Source: Atriophallophorus winterbourni
Taxonomy: Eukaryota; Platyhelminthes; Trematoda; Plagiorchiida; Microphallidae
DNA length: 64,000 nt
Direction: 5' to 3'
Assembly: GCA_013407085.1 (NCBI GenBank)
Contig: JACCGJ010013600.1
Coordinates: 1 to 64,000 of the forward strand
The notes under the pieces were generated by a model. That model ran no database searches. It saw nothing but the letters and a program-made list of their open reading frames with translations, and was not told the DNA's origin. Of the stretch, positions 55,176 to 64,000 are shown in pieces. Made by a program: the position numbers and the translations under genes. The number at the start of each line of letters is the position of its first letter. Within the stretch, counting starts at the first letter, position 1.

Positions 55176-58100
55176 GGTTCCCAAGGTAGTCACAGCTGGG
55201 CGTGGTGGTGGAGATAAGATCCGTTACCTACAAAATGCTCCCATTCGGCGTGCGTCTCAAATAGCCTCTGACAACCGAAGCCCAACTCCTGGCCTGCTCG
55301 TGGTGTAACTGCTTCTACTGACAGGAGAAGGGGCGAAGGCGGGTGACTGGCGCCTCAAAGACAGTTCACTTCCGGTAGATGGAGCTTGACAGCCTGGGAG
55401 GGCGGTCTATCTAGGGGATGGAAACCCTAATTCCGAAACTCCGTTTCCTTCGAATTACACAATCACAATACTCCGCCAAGGACGGTCCCAAGCCTGTCCG
55501 CAAAAGGAGGAGGGTTAGACGCGGGGTCAACAACCCCACTCTGTAAAAACCTCAAACTGCTACTGGAACCAAAGCAACATGCCATAACAAAATAACATCT
55601 CCATGCTTCATTCGAGAAGTAACTTCATGTGAGGTAAAAATGAAGCAGACTGGTTAAAGCCCACCGGAAGCCAGTCAGCAGATGAATCTTCTGTCGATGA
55701 AAGCAACAACGAAGATTGCCACATGGAACGTCCGTACGATGTATGAGACCGGAAAGGCTGCACAGGTCGCGAAAGAAATGCAAAGGTATGATATACAACT
55801 GCTGGGAATATGGGAAAGTAGATGGAATGGATCTGGTATGTTGGTTTTGACATCTGGGAAACGGATTATTTACTCAGGTCATAAAGATGAGAACCATAGT
55901 CATTCAGAACGCGTCGCCATTATGCTATCCCAAATAGCTGCAGGCGTTCTCATTGAATAAGAACCCGTTCACTCACGGATAATCACAGCCAGATTTAAAT
56001 ACAAGGGGACAAATTTGACGGTAATTCAATGTTATGTGCCCACAAACAATGCCAGCCTTGAGTCGGAAGAAGAATTTTACGGTCGTCTGCAGTCTGTCCT
56101 TGACAAGACACTAAGCGACATATAAAGATTTTGATGAGTGACATGAACGCGAAATTGGGTCCAGACAACACAAGCAGAGAATCTGTGATGGGTGCACATG
56201 CCCTAGGTGAAATGAATGAGAACGGTTAATTTTTTGCAGATTTTTGCGCGCTCAACGATTTGAACATCTGATGCAGCATCTTTCAACACCGGAACATCCA
56301 CAACTCCACCTGGACATCACCTGATGGTGTTACTGCCAATCAAATCGTTCACCTATCGATTTCACGGAAATGGAGACATAGTCTCCTAGATACATGCGCA
56401 ATGCGAGGCGCGGATGTTGCTTCAGACCACTACCTTCTAATGGCAAAAATTAAAATCAAGTTTAGAGCTTTCTACGAAACCGGCAGTCGGCCTAGTGTAA
56501 AGTATCACACGCAGAAACTAAGGTAAGAGCATACAAAAGAGATTTTCTCAATCCTAATGAAAAACAGATCCGAATCGCTCGAAAACATAACTCATGAACT
56601 CACAATAAATGTACACTGGACCGCTCTGAAAGACTGTTGGCAAGACACCTACAAGCACGTAATTGGCAGACGAGTAGAGAAAGACAAAGAGTAGATCTCG
56701 AGTGAGACTTGGACACTCATCAACTCGAGAAGGCAGCTGAAACAACAGATCCTTCGGTTTAAGGACACCAAGCAGAAAAACCAACTGATCGAACAACACG
56801 GCTCCCTAAATAAAGACGTGAAACGAAGTGCCAGAAGTGACAAGAGGCGGTTCTATGAAATGCTGGCAACGGAGGCGGAAAATGCAGCAGAAAAGATTGA
56901 ACTCAACACCGTCTACAACATTACCAGAACCCGATCAGGAAGAAAAATACCTCACGGTAAAATAGAAAAGGACGGTGAAGGTAACCTTTTCAATCAGGAA
57001 TCGGCGCAAAAAAAAGCGATGGATGGAGCACTTCAAGGTATTCCTGAATCCACCAGCACCTACTTAAGTCACTGAAATCCAACCTGCAGCAAATTTTCTA
57101 GACCTAAACACCGATCCCCCCGGTCGAAATGAGATCTCTTTTGCCCTAAAATCGCTGAAGAATGGCAAAGCATCAGATGCAGATGAGATTCCATCTGAAG
57201 CTCTGAAGGCTGATTTGGACACCTCGGCCGATATGTTACTTCCTCTGCTGCAGAAAATCTGTTCAGAAAGACGGGTCCCAAATGATGGGCAGAAAAGTCA
57301 TTCGGTCAAACTTCCAAAGAAAGTGGATCTGAGGCTATGCGAAAACTGGCGAGGTTTTATGCTGCTCTCAGTCACTAGTAAAGTACTTACACGCATCATC
57401 CTTCTGCGTTTGCGCGACGCTATTGATCAAATGTTACGACCAGAGCAATCAGGCTTCAGAAAACAAAAGTCTGGTGTCGACCAAATCGCGACCCTCCGCA
57501 AAATAATTGAACAAAGCATTGAATGGCAATCGTTTCTTTGCCTGAACTTCATAGATTTTGAGAAAGCCTTTCACAGTGTGGACCGCGAATTTATATGGGA
57601 GCTTTAGCCACACTATGGGGTCCCACCGCTGTACATGAACCTCATAGAGCAGCTGTATGAATGTGCTTGCTGTCAGGTAATTCACAACGGAAGACTAACC
57701 GATCCATTTGCAGTTGAGACTGGCGTCCGACAGGGATGCTTGTTGTCCCCAATGATTTTTCTGTTGGTAATAGACTGGATAATGAAACAGACAGTAAAAG
57801 GTGAGAGGAATGGTATCGATTGGAAGGAATCCGAGCATTTGGAGGATCTGGAATACGCTGATGATGTCTGCTTGATATCACGTGACCCCCAACGTCTTCA
57901 GAGAAAGACCGATAGACTAGCACACTTTGCTTCATATGCAGCACTACGCGTGAATACCGAAAAAACAGAAGTCCTCCGTGTGCTAACTGATGAACATCCA
58001 TTAATCACCATCAATGGTAAAACAGTTAAAGACTTCACGCAATTCGTATACCTCGACAGCCTTGTTTCAATAAGTGGTGGCACGGACGAAGACATAGTCG

Positions 58101-58639
58101 CCAAAATCGGCAAAGCAAGATACGCGTTCATAGCTTTGAAACCCAGTTGGGAGTCGAAGGTTCTATGAAAACGCACGAAACTCCGTATATTCAGAAGCAA
58201 CGTCAAATCCGTGCTACTCTATGGATCGGAAACCTGGCGAGTGACAGCGAAGTCTTCTGGCCGCTTGCAAACATTCCACAATAATTGCCTTCTTCGAATT
58301 ATTGGGCTAAAATGGCCAGAAAAGATAAGGAATCAAGACCTGTGGCAGATTGCTGCTGAGGACCAGATCGCACAGCAGATCAGTAGAAGAAAGTGGAGAT
58401 GGGTTGGGCACACCTTGCGGAAACCTTATGATGACACCACGCGTCATGCACTGGTATGGAACCCAATCCGGAAGAGACGGGTGGGACGTCCAAGAATATC
58501 TTGGAAGCGCTCGTGTGAAGAGGAAATCCGCAAGTGTGGACTTTCCTGAACGACATCAAACTGGCTGCTATGGACAGATTAAACTGGATACAAGTTGCCG
58601 AGGTCCTATGTTCCTCCGTGAACTCAAGGGATTAAGTCA
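55176..58639 (+). mobile_element. Full-length RTE-like element with 14-bp target-site duplication, inactivated
   Basis: AGTAAGGAGTTGAT flanks it at 55162-55175 and 58640-58653. A leader of about 505 bases begins GGTTCCCAAGGTAGTCACAG, a diverged form of the start of the non-autonomous repeats. The coding region starts at 55682: endonuclease KIATWNVRTMYETGKAAQV, QLLGIWESRWNGSG, then many stops. The RT from 57215 has FRKQKSGVDQIATLR, LNFIDFEKAFHSVDRE, GVRQGCLLSP and LEYADDVCLIS (YADD intact near 57855). The C-terminus (58211-58549) has LLYGSETWRVTAK, WRWVGHTLRKPYDD and RVGRPRISWKRS. Stops at 57605 and 58166 interrupt one otherwise constant frame. It ends AAGGGATTAAGTCAAG without poly(A). RTE group by motifs, a different lineage from the 12-15 and 26-28 kb elements. 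Confidence 0.85.
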
Positions 58640-58653
58640 AGTAAGGAGTTGAT

Positions 58654-58959
58654 ATAAATGTCTTTTTCAGCAGGTATCACAGAGAGCGTGCGCGCACAAA
58701 CATTGACTGATGTAATTGTACGGTTGATGCTTTCGAGATCTAGCGTCCGAATACGCATGCTGCCGATGCTTATTTGTTCTTTTTCGCACGACAAACACAA
58801 CTCTAGGCACTCGAAGATTATCGTAGTTTATGACTAATATTTTTCTTACGCCTGTGAGGATTCAGGCGTCGTCATAAAATCCACGAGGCACATACACAAC
58901 GTTTGAGGTTCACAGTTTCAGAGCCCATCCATCATGTTTTCATATAATTCGTATTCCTA
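58654..58959. other. No recognised gene
   Basis: Unassigned sequence after the RTE element. Confidence 0.35.
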
Positions 58960-58960
58960 A

Positions 58961-59101
58961 ATTGGAAATTTTGTTTTTTTGTAATTTGTAATATTCTAAT
59001 TTCTGATGAAGATCATTGGCTTGTACTCATACATATACATATATATGATCTTCCTTAGAGATTAGAAGATTACAAATTACAGAATAACAAAATTTCCAAT
59101 T
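58961..59101. repeat. Palindromic hairpin (~54-bp arms)
   Basis: ATTGGAAATTTTGTTTTTTT at 58961 and AACAAAATTTCCAAT ending at 59101 are inverted arms reaching to GATC at 59011-59014 and 59047-59050, around a TACATATA loop of about 35 bases. It resembles a small foldback (MITE-like) element. Confidence 0.65.
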
Positions 59102-59129
59102 CAGAAACGACCTAATCTTTTGTTATAGT

Positions 59130-59560
59130 GATTTGGTTCACGACATCTCGATTCGTATAAAAGTTGGTTAGATAGTTTTTGAAAGATTGGATTCTGACTT
59201 ATGTTGGTTAACAATTAAGAATCAGGGATCACTTTTGAATGAGTCGATCATCTCCACATATTTTCTTAGCACACAGATGGATCAAATTAACAACGTGTCA
59301 GTGATGGTTTGCTGTATAAAGAAATGCGCATACGTAAATCCGTCCTACGTCCGTCGTACGACTTATGTCTGATAGTTGCGTAAGAACCAGTTATAAAGTG
59401 CACTGATATATTTTTGTAGAATTTGGCAATCTTCTGTGGTGCGCACGCTATTCCGAACTTTGATGTCATACGAAAATAAAATGACTTAACTGCTTACGAT
59501 TTCAAGTATATCTTTCGCGTAAACCAGAAACAGTGATGGCCACTTGAGGAACGCAAATTG
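59130..59560. pseudogene. Inverted RT scrap (minus strand) with a direct-repeat remnant
   Basis: On the minus strand from about 59555: CVPQVAITVSGLRER-type remnant, then F-YDIKVRNSVRT and YISALYNW. This is the inverted partner of 53985-54150. Bases 59140-59240 resemble the direct repeat at 54580-54690 in forward orientation. Confidence 0.6.
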
Positions 59561-59689
59561 TAACACCTGGGCTGGATAATACACCATGAACTATAACACT
59601 GAATTCTCTACCAAACAAATGATCTTGTATTCAAACCAAGAATCTGCAACTCACCCCGACCCCAACTAAACTATTTGAATGAAATAGAC

Positions 59690-60230
59690 CCAATGTATTG
59701 TGGTGCTCACATCCCCATCAAAAAAACACCATTATCAGTTTTTAGATGTTTGTCGTCATCAGGTGGAGACAGTAAGAACAGGTTCAGTGAGCCTTGAAGC
59801 AGTGGAAATGCAGTAAAAAAGTTCAACTTTTATGCCACTGTTTTATAAGGCCTTTCAATGAAACGTGATGTTGAAATACAGAATCTTAAAGTGATTCCTG
59901 GCCAAGCGCTCGAGGCGCACATAAAAGACCAATGTATTGTCGTGCTCACACACCCATATCATACACACCACTACCGGTTTCTGGCTGTTTGTCGTCATCA
60001 GGTTGAGAGAGTGAGATAAGTTTCAGTAAGCCTTGAAACAGTGGAAAAGCGGTCAACAAAGTTAATCTTGTATGCCACTGTTATATAGGGTCATACAAAG
60101 TACATCGATGTTCAAATACACAAGCACCAAGCGATTTCTGGCAAAGCGCTCGCGGCGCATATAAAATACCAATGTAATGTGGTGCTAACATCCTCAACCC
60201 ATACACAACATTACTGGTAGGTAAATGTGA
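59690..60230 (-). repeat. ~240-bp repeat units with hammerhead-like core, minus strand
   Basis: The best-preserved core of the window: CTGATGA at 60001-59995, 13 bases, GAAAC at 59981-59977, CGGTA, GTGG at 59971-59968. A second unit has its core at 59762-59756 with a damaged GAAAC region; a partial one lies near 60215. Inverted partner of 53330-53870. Confidence 0.7.
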
Positions 60231-60583
60231 CAGTACTTTAGCCCCGGATTCGATAGCATTATAAAATAATAAAATATTCCAGGTAACTTCTGTCTTTGTT
60301 CGTTGCAGAGCTAAATCCTTGCACGGTGCCAGTACTGCTAAAGTCGAAGCAGAAAATAAAATGACCAGTTTTGAGTTCAGCATTCGACGTTTGAAGGAAA
60401 TATTGGTAAATCTTTGAGTACGCAATTTATCAATGATGTAGACCATCACATCAAAACAACAATTTTGGAGCCACCACTGAATGAGTAAGGCTATTAGTTT
60501 GCCAAAAAAGAAGGCCGAACTCGTGAGGTCGTAATAAAAAAAAAAGAAAACGCACGTAACCCGATGCTGTTAGACGTCGCCAA
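60231..60583. other. No recognised gene
   Basis: A 122-codon minus-strand ORF (60449-60081) spans this and the repeat but shows no domain that I can identify. Confidence 0.35.
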
Positions 60584-60941
60584 TGTTGCTTTTTTCTGTT
60601 CCGTCAATGTCGCCTTCCACACTGTTTTTCTGACCTGTCATTATCATATTGCTTTACGGACCCTTTTGCTTATTTTGACCTTGATTTACTGCGCACAATT
60701 TGTCGTAATCTCGATTGCGTGGGACGGTCGTACATTTGAACCTGATTTGATTTTGACTCGTGTACGTAACTTGGTACGTACACGCTCTTTAACCCAATAA
60801 TTGAGGTATGTTTTTCAGTTATTTTGATTGCCTCAATATAGTACCGCTTTTGTTGACAAATCCTCGTTGGTTCTGAAATACCTGGGATTTTGCGCGTAAC
60901 TCCATATTGGGGAATTCTTTGATTCTCAATAAGAATCAACA
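60584..60941 (+). repeat. Left LTR
   Basis: 358 bases, TGTTG...CAACA. Lacks the segment GATATTGACCCGGGTCTAAC present in the right LTR. Confidence 0.75.
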
Positions 60942-61020
60942 GTACTCAATTAATACTACATAGTGCTCAATTAATTCGGAGTGTTCATCCGTCTTCGTAA
61001 ATTTCGATTCGACATTTTGA

Positions 61021-62145
61021 ATGCATTCGTCAAGAAATCGTATGGTAGCTGAAATGTTCAACAAAGGTTTTACCAAGTCGCTGGAGAACGAAGACAATTT
61101 CGCTAATGATTCTCCCTACAGTCCATTTTCTCAATCTTTGCAAACAGACGGACACCGTTTCGCTGAACCAGCAGAAGCAAGACTCGACGAAATGGAAAGA
61201 AAACGAAAAGCAAGAGAACGAAGAAAATTAGAACAGGAAATTGCTATCGATAAAATTGAAATTGAGATAAAGGAGAGAAAAATTAGAAAACTTTATTTAG
61301 AAAGAATGCTGAGTCTTCTTAACGATAACGAAAATTTTTTCGAAAATATTGTCGCCACCGAGGTTCGAACCTGCGACCTCACTTCTCCAAGCGAAGCAGA
61401 TAACCGCTGCACCATGACCACATTGACCTGTCGTCCAATCCCAAATATTCAAAGGTTTGACTGCAATAGCTCTGGTGAACCAGAAATTTCGGTTGATGTG
61501 TCTGATCGAAAGGCATTCGTTGCAGATGTTGATGACTTTTTCACGTTTCAGCCTTTCTCACAAAGTTGTGGACGTCCTGCTTGTTTGATTTCGCATTGTT
61601 ATAATCGTGATAATATGACCACTGATTTTACTGAGACTGATTTGACGACGCGATCAGGTCTGTTGAAGACACATCTGGATATTCCCACGAAACTGGTATT
61701 TGATTCCGGATTTGACGGGGAACCTGGCCGAGCTGCTAATATGTCTATTTCACGTGATCGGTGGAACAGTCCGGAAGGTTGCGGTGGTGATACATCGAAT
61801 TATGAAGTGTCACCAGTCGACGTGATCAGTATTTATGCTGATTCGAATTCCCGTGTGTGTGCATCGGAGCAAAATCTTGTTATTGTCAAAATACCTTCGA
61901 TTGACATGTGTGCAGATCGGACGAAGGATGAAAGGAACAGAAAGTCCGCGTGGACCGAAAGCCATGCTGGCTTTGGGGGGCGGTGTTGCTTCTTTCTGTT
62001 CCGTCAATGTCGCCTTCCACACTGTTTTTCTGACCTGTCATTATCATATTGCTTTACGGACCCTTTTGCTTATTTTGACCTTGATTTACTGCGCACAATT
62101 TGTCGTAAACTCGATTGCGTGGGATGGTCGTACATTCGAACCTGA
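61021..62145 (+). CDS. ORF of the LTR element, unknown function (374 codons)
   Basis: Starts 79 bases after the left LTR and runs through the polypurine tract into the right LTR, so the last ~55 codons (from GFGGRCCFFLF) are LTR read-through. Residues about 55-100 are a highly charged predicted coiled coil (ERKRKARERRKLEQEIAID, KIEIEIKERKIRKL). The middle is acidic and Ser/Thr-rich without a recognised domain. No zinc knuckle, protease or RT motif is visible. The coiled coil could serve assembly, as in Gag-like proteins, but this is only inference; a captured host fragment is equally possible. Codons 111-134 are made of an antisense tRNA-like sequence. Confidence 0.5.
   Translation: MHSSRNRMVAEMFNKGFTKSLENEDNFANDSPYSPFSQSLQTDGHRFAEPAEARLDEMERKRKARERRKLEQEIAIDKIEIEIKERKIRKLYLERMLSLLNDNENFFENIVATEVRTCDLTSPSEADNRCTMTTLTCRPIPNIQRFDCNSSGEPEISVDVSDRKAFVADVDDFFTFQPFSQSCGRPACLISHCYNRDNMTTDFTETDLTTRSGLLKTHLDIPTKLVFDSGFDGEPGRAANMSISRDRWNSPEGCGGDTSNYEVSPVDVISIYADSNSRVCASEQNLVIVKIPSIDMCADRTKDERNRKSAWTESHAGFGGRCCFFLFRQCRLPHCFSDLSLSYCFTDPFAYFDLDLLRTICRKLDCVGWSYIRT
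61351..61421 (-). pseudogene. tRNA-like sequence, 71 bases, antisense to the ORF
   Basis: On the minus strand it starts GTGGTCA and ends TGGCGAC, which pair in six of seven positions like an acceptor stem. Box A TGGTGCAGCGG and box B GGTTCGAACC are both perfect matches to the pol III consensus. A TCGCT/AGTGA stem surrounds a loop containing GGA. The T stem has mismatches. It looks like a tRNA pseudogene or tRNA-derived SINE head. Confidence 0.65.
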
Positions 62146-62371
62146 TTTGATTTCGACTCGTGTACGTAACTTGGTACGTACACGATATTGTTCTGATATT
62201 GACCCGGGTCTAACCCGGTTACCCCAATAATTGAGGTATGTTTTTCAGTTATTTTGATTGCCTCAATATAGTACCGCTTTTGTTGAAAAATCCTCGTTGG
62301 TTCTGAAATACCTGGGATTTTGCGCGTAACTCCATATTGGGGAATTCCTTGATTCTCAATAAGGATCAACT
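61984..62371 (+). repeat. Right LTR
   Basis: About 388 bases, TGTTGCT start. The expected CAACA end reads CAAC followed by the tail of an RTE 3' fragment. Confidence 0.75.
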
Positions 62372-62436
62372 TGACTTCTTGACTTAATCCCTTGAGTTCC
62401 TGGAGGAACATAGGGCCTCGGCAACTTGTCAACAGC
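62372..62436 (-). repeat. RTE 3' end fragment abutting the LTR
   Basis: On the minus strand, GTTGCCGAGGCCCTATGTTC then AACTCAAGGGATTAAGTCAA matches the last 55 bases of the RTE element ending at 58639, followed by an AAGTC repeat. Confidence 0.75.
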
Positions 62437-62798
62437 ACACTCAAAACTAATTTCATTAGTCAAACACTTCCGTGTTTGGAGAAAGCGAATAGCAGCGTTT
62501 TTATCCAAATGGAAGAAATGAAGACATCAAAGACCTCGTACGTCCGGCTCAAATCTTGTCGGATTGAGCAATTCACGCCGAAACCTATTTGCGAATTCAA
62601 GCGGTCGGCGATCAATAAGCATCTCACATGGTTTGGCATCTCAGGAACGGACTGTTTAATGGGATACGGAATCACACTGTTTAACGAATTATCACATACT
62701 TCATGATTGTACACTAGTTGTTAACTACGACTTCAGAGCAGCTGTACAAATAACGTCAGTTTAGACTCCGTCATTACTCACGACATATACAATTAATT
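62437..62798. other. No recognised gene
   Basis: A 104-codon plus-strand ORF (62392-62706) covers it without recognisable features. Confidence 0.35.
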
Positions 62799-63555
62799 GC
62801 ATCTGTACAAACACAAACAGCGTTTTCAACAAATTAATCGAATTGTCCGAAATTTGTAATGAAACATCGCCTTACATTGTTGCAATAACAGAAACGTGGT
62901 TCCATGCCTCATTGTCTGATAATGAACTCTCTTTGCCCAGCATGTCTTTAATCCGGCGTGACCGTTTAGGGGATGGCGGAGGAGCAGCACTCTACTTCAA
63001 GCAATCGTTTATCTGTAGAACTGTGAACGACCAGACCCTTGATACAACATATACATTTTGGTGCTCTCTGACTCTTATTTTAGGAGGCCAATGTAATATT
63101 GGAGTGCTCTATTGTTCTCCAACAGCAACTCTCGTCCTAAACAATAAACGAATTAACGCTTTGCGCTATGTAACATCGAGTAGCAATACTGATTTATCGA
63201 TAATAGGGATTTCAACTTAACTCAGCACTTTAGCCGGGATGATCCTCCATCAGAGATCTTTAAAAATGAACTTCGAGCAGTATTTGATAACACCCCTTTA
63301 TAACCACGTTTTTGGATTTACTCGTAAAAGGGGATCAGACCTCCGTCTACCTTGGACTTAATGCTTACATCAAATTCCACAGCTGGACGAAGCGATCACG
63401 TTGTCATAGAAATCGAGTACGTTCGTTGCGCTAGGCAAAACAGTGACGAAACGAAATGCGTCAGAAGAGTGAACTACCGTGCTCTGTGTGCCGAGTTACA
63501 AATCACTATTTACGCACAACTGGATTACTCTGATCCGGTCAGTCATGGGCGCTAA
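62799..63555 (+). pseudogene. CR1-like endonuclease domain, frameshifted
   Basis: CTNTNSVFNKLIELSEICNE, then IVAITETWFHASLSDNELSL, IRRDRLGDGGGAALYF and IGVLYCSPTATL. After a frameshift near 63210 it continues DFNLTQHFSRDD and YNHVFGFTRKRG, then in another frame LDLMLTSNSTAGRSDHVVIE (catalytic SDH near 63390). Same group as the 41-kb element but a separate family. The RT is not reached before the window ends. Confidence 0.8.
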
Positions 63556-64000
63556 CCCTTACAGTACTCGAAATCCATATTGGATGAACGTTTAATGTTT
63601 GTTTTGAAGAAAACGTCTCAATGTGATTAATTTTTACTACGAAGCAGAACTGAAAATGTTTGAATTAAAGGCCAATAGCACGGGCGTTTTACAAGGATAC
63701 TTACACAGCTGATTCTTTAGCACAATTTACAGGACTGCAAAACAAACTTATCAACTAAATTCGAGGTGAGAAACAAGATTTCCAATAAACATTGATTTTT
63801 CTGATGCACCAGAATTCGAAATTCTTGTATAAATGTTTGTAAACTCGTGTAATCCACTCCGTTGACAGAAAGCAGGACGCAGGAAAATTGAATTTAATCA
63901 AGTCGTCGTAGACCAATATTCAATTCGATTAAATTCAAAGTATAATGTTGCTCAAATCGCCTGCACTTATTGCCCAGAAGGTGTTTGTGGCTAGAGATAA
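63556..64000 (+). other. Probable continuation of the CR1-like element (linker), decayed
   Basis: After the endonuclease, broken frames (YYEAELKMFELKANSTGVLQG near 63640) resemble the basic linker of CR1 proteins. No RT motif appears before the end of the window. Confidence 0.4.

Larger units (their letters stand above)
60584..62371 (+). mobile_element. Small non-autonomous LTR element (1.8 kb)
   Basis: Two direct repeats, 60584-60941 and 61984-62371, begin TGTTGCT; the left one ends CAACA, giving TG...CA termini. A G-rich polypurine stretch (CTTTGGGGGGCGG) sits directly before the right LTR. The internal region is only 1042 bases with one ORF and no RT, RNase H or integrase. I could not find a tRNA primer-binding site after the left LTR. 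The layout fits a TRIM/LARD-like element moved in trans. The LTRs differ by several substitutions and by about 30 bases deleted from the left copy. Confidence 0.75.

Noticed and set aside
60081..60449. 122-codon minus-strand ORF
   Set aside because: Half of it lies in the 240-bp repeat; no domain is seen.

Overview
The window looks like a digenean trematode (fluke) nuclear genome segment. The reasons are (i) dense, mostly decayed CR1-like and RTE-like non-LTR retrotransposons plus a Ty3/Gypsy integrase tail; (ii) spliced genes with long, repeat-filled introns; and (iii) on the minus strand between about 35 and 52.3 kb, a micro-exon gene: a signal-peptide exon followed by more than twenty exons of 12-27 bases, nearly all 21 bases, all in one splice phase. 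Micro-exon genes (MEGs) of this design are known from schistosomes and other flukes, where they encode secreted proteins. The species cannot be named from sequence alone.

Layout. 0-8 kb: Gypsy integrase end, then four CR1-like elements or fragments on the plus strand, one keeping an intact 453-codon RT ORF. 8-12.4 kb: short dispersed repeats and two exons of an hnRNP C/RALY-like RNA-binding protein (plus strand); exon 2 runs into an RTE-like element (12.4-15.1 kb, minus). 15-24 kb: copies of a roughly 550-bp RTE-related non-autonomous repeat, two exons with BCL11-type zinc fingers (17.6 and 21.8 kb, plus), a CR1-like element between them, and an RTE 3' end. 24.4-28.1 kb: a composite RTE insertion bounded by a 17-bp target-site duplication, nested inside another RTE. 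28-35 kb: LINE 3' ends, a tandem array of ~240-bp units carrying a hammerhead-ribozyme-like core, and another CR1 3' end.

35-52.3 kb: the micro-exon gene. Its introns hold CR1 and LINE debris, an internal ~1-kb duplication carrying a three-exon cassette, and a 3.5-kb CR1-like insertion that brought with it a copy of the BCL11-like exon and its splice acceptor from the 21.8-kb locus or a relative. The start codon lies 40 bp from a 103-bp tandem array whose units each contain a TATA box, an ETS-type motif and a scrap of reverse-transcriptase sequence.

52.8-60.2 kb: two inverted ~850-bp arms (240-bp units plus RT scrap) flank a full-length but inactivated RTE-like element with a 14-bp target-site duplication. 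60.6-62.4 kb: a 1.8-kb LTR element with one ORF, no RT or integrase, and an antisense tRNA-like sequence inside the ORF. 62.8-64 kb: the endonuclease part of another CR1-like element. All splice models here come from reading the genomic sequence only; no transcript evidence was available.
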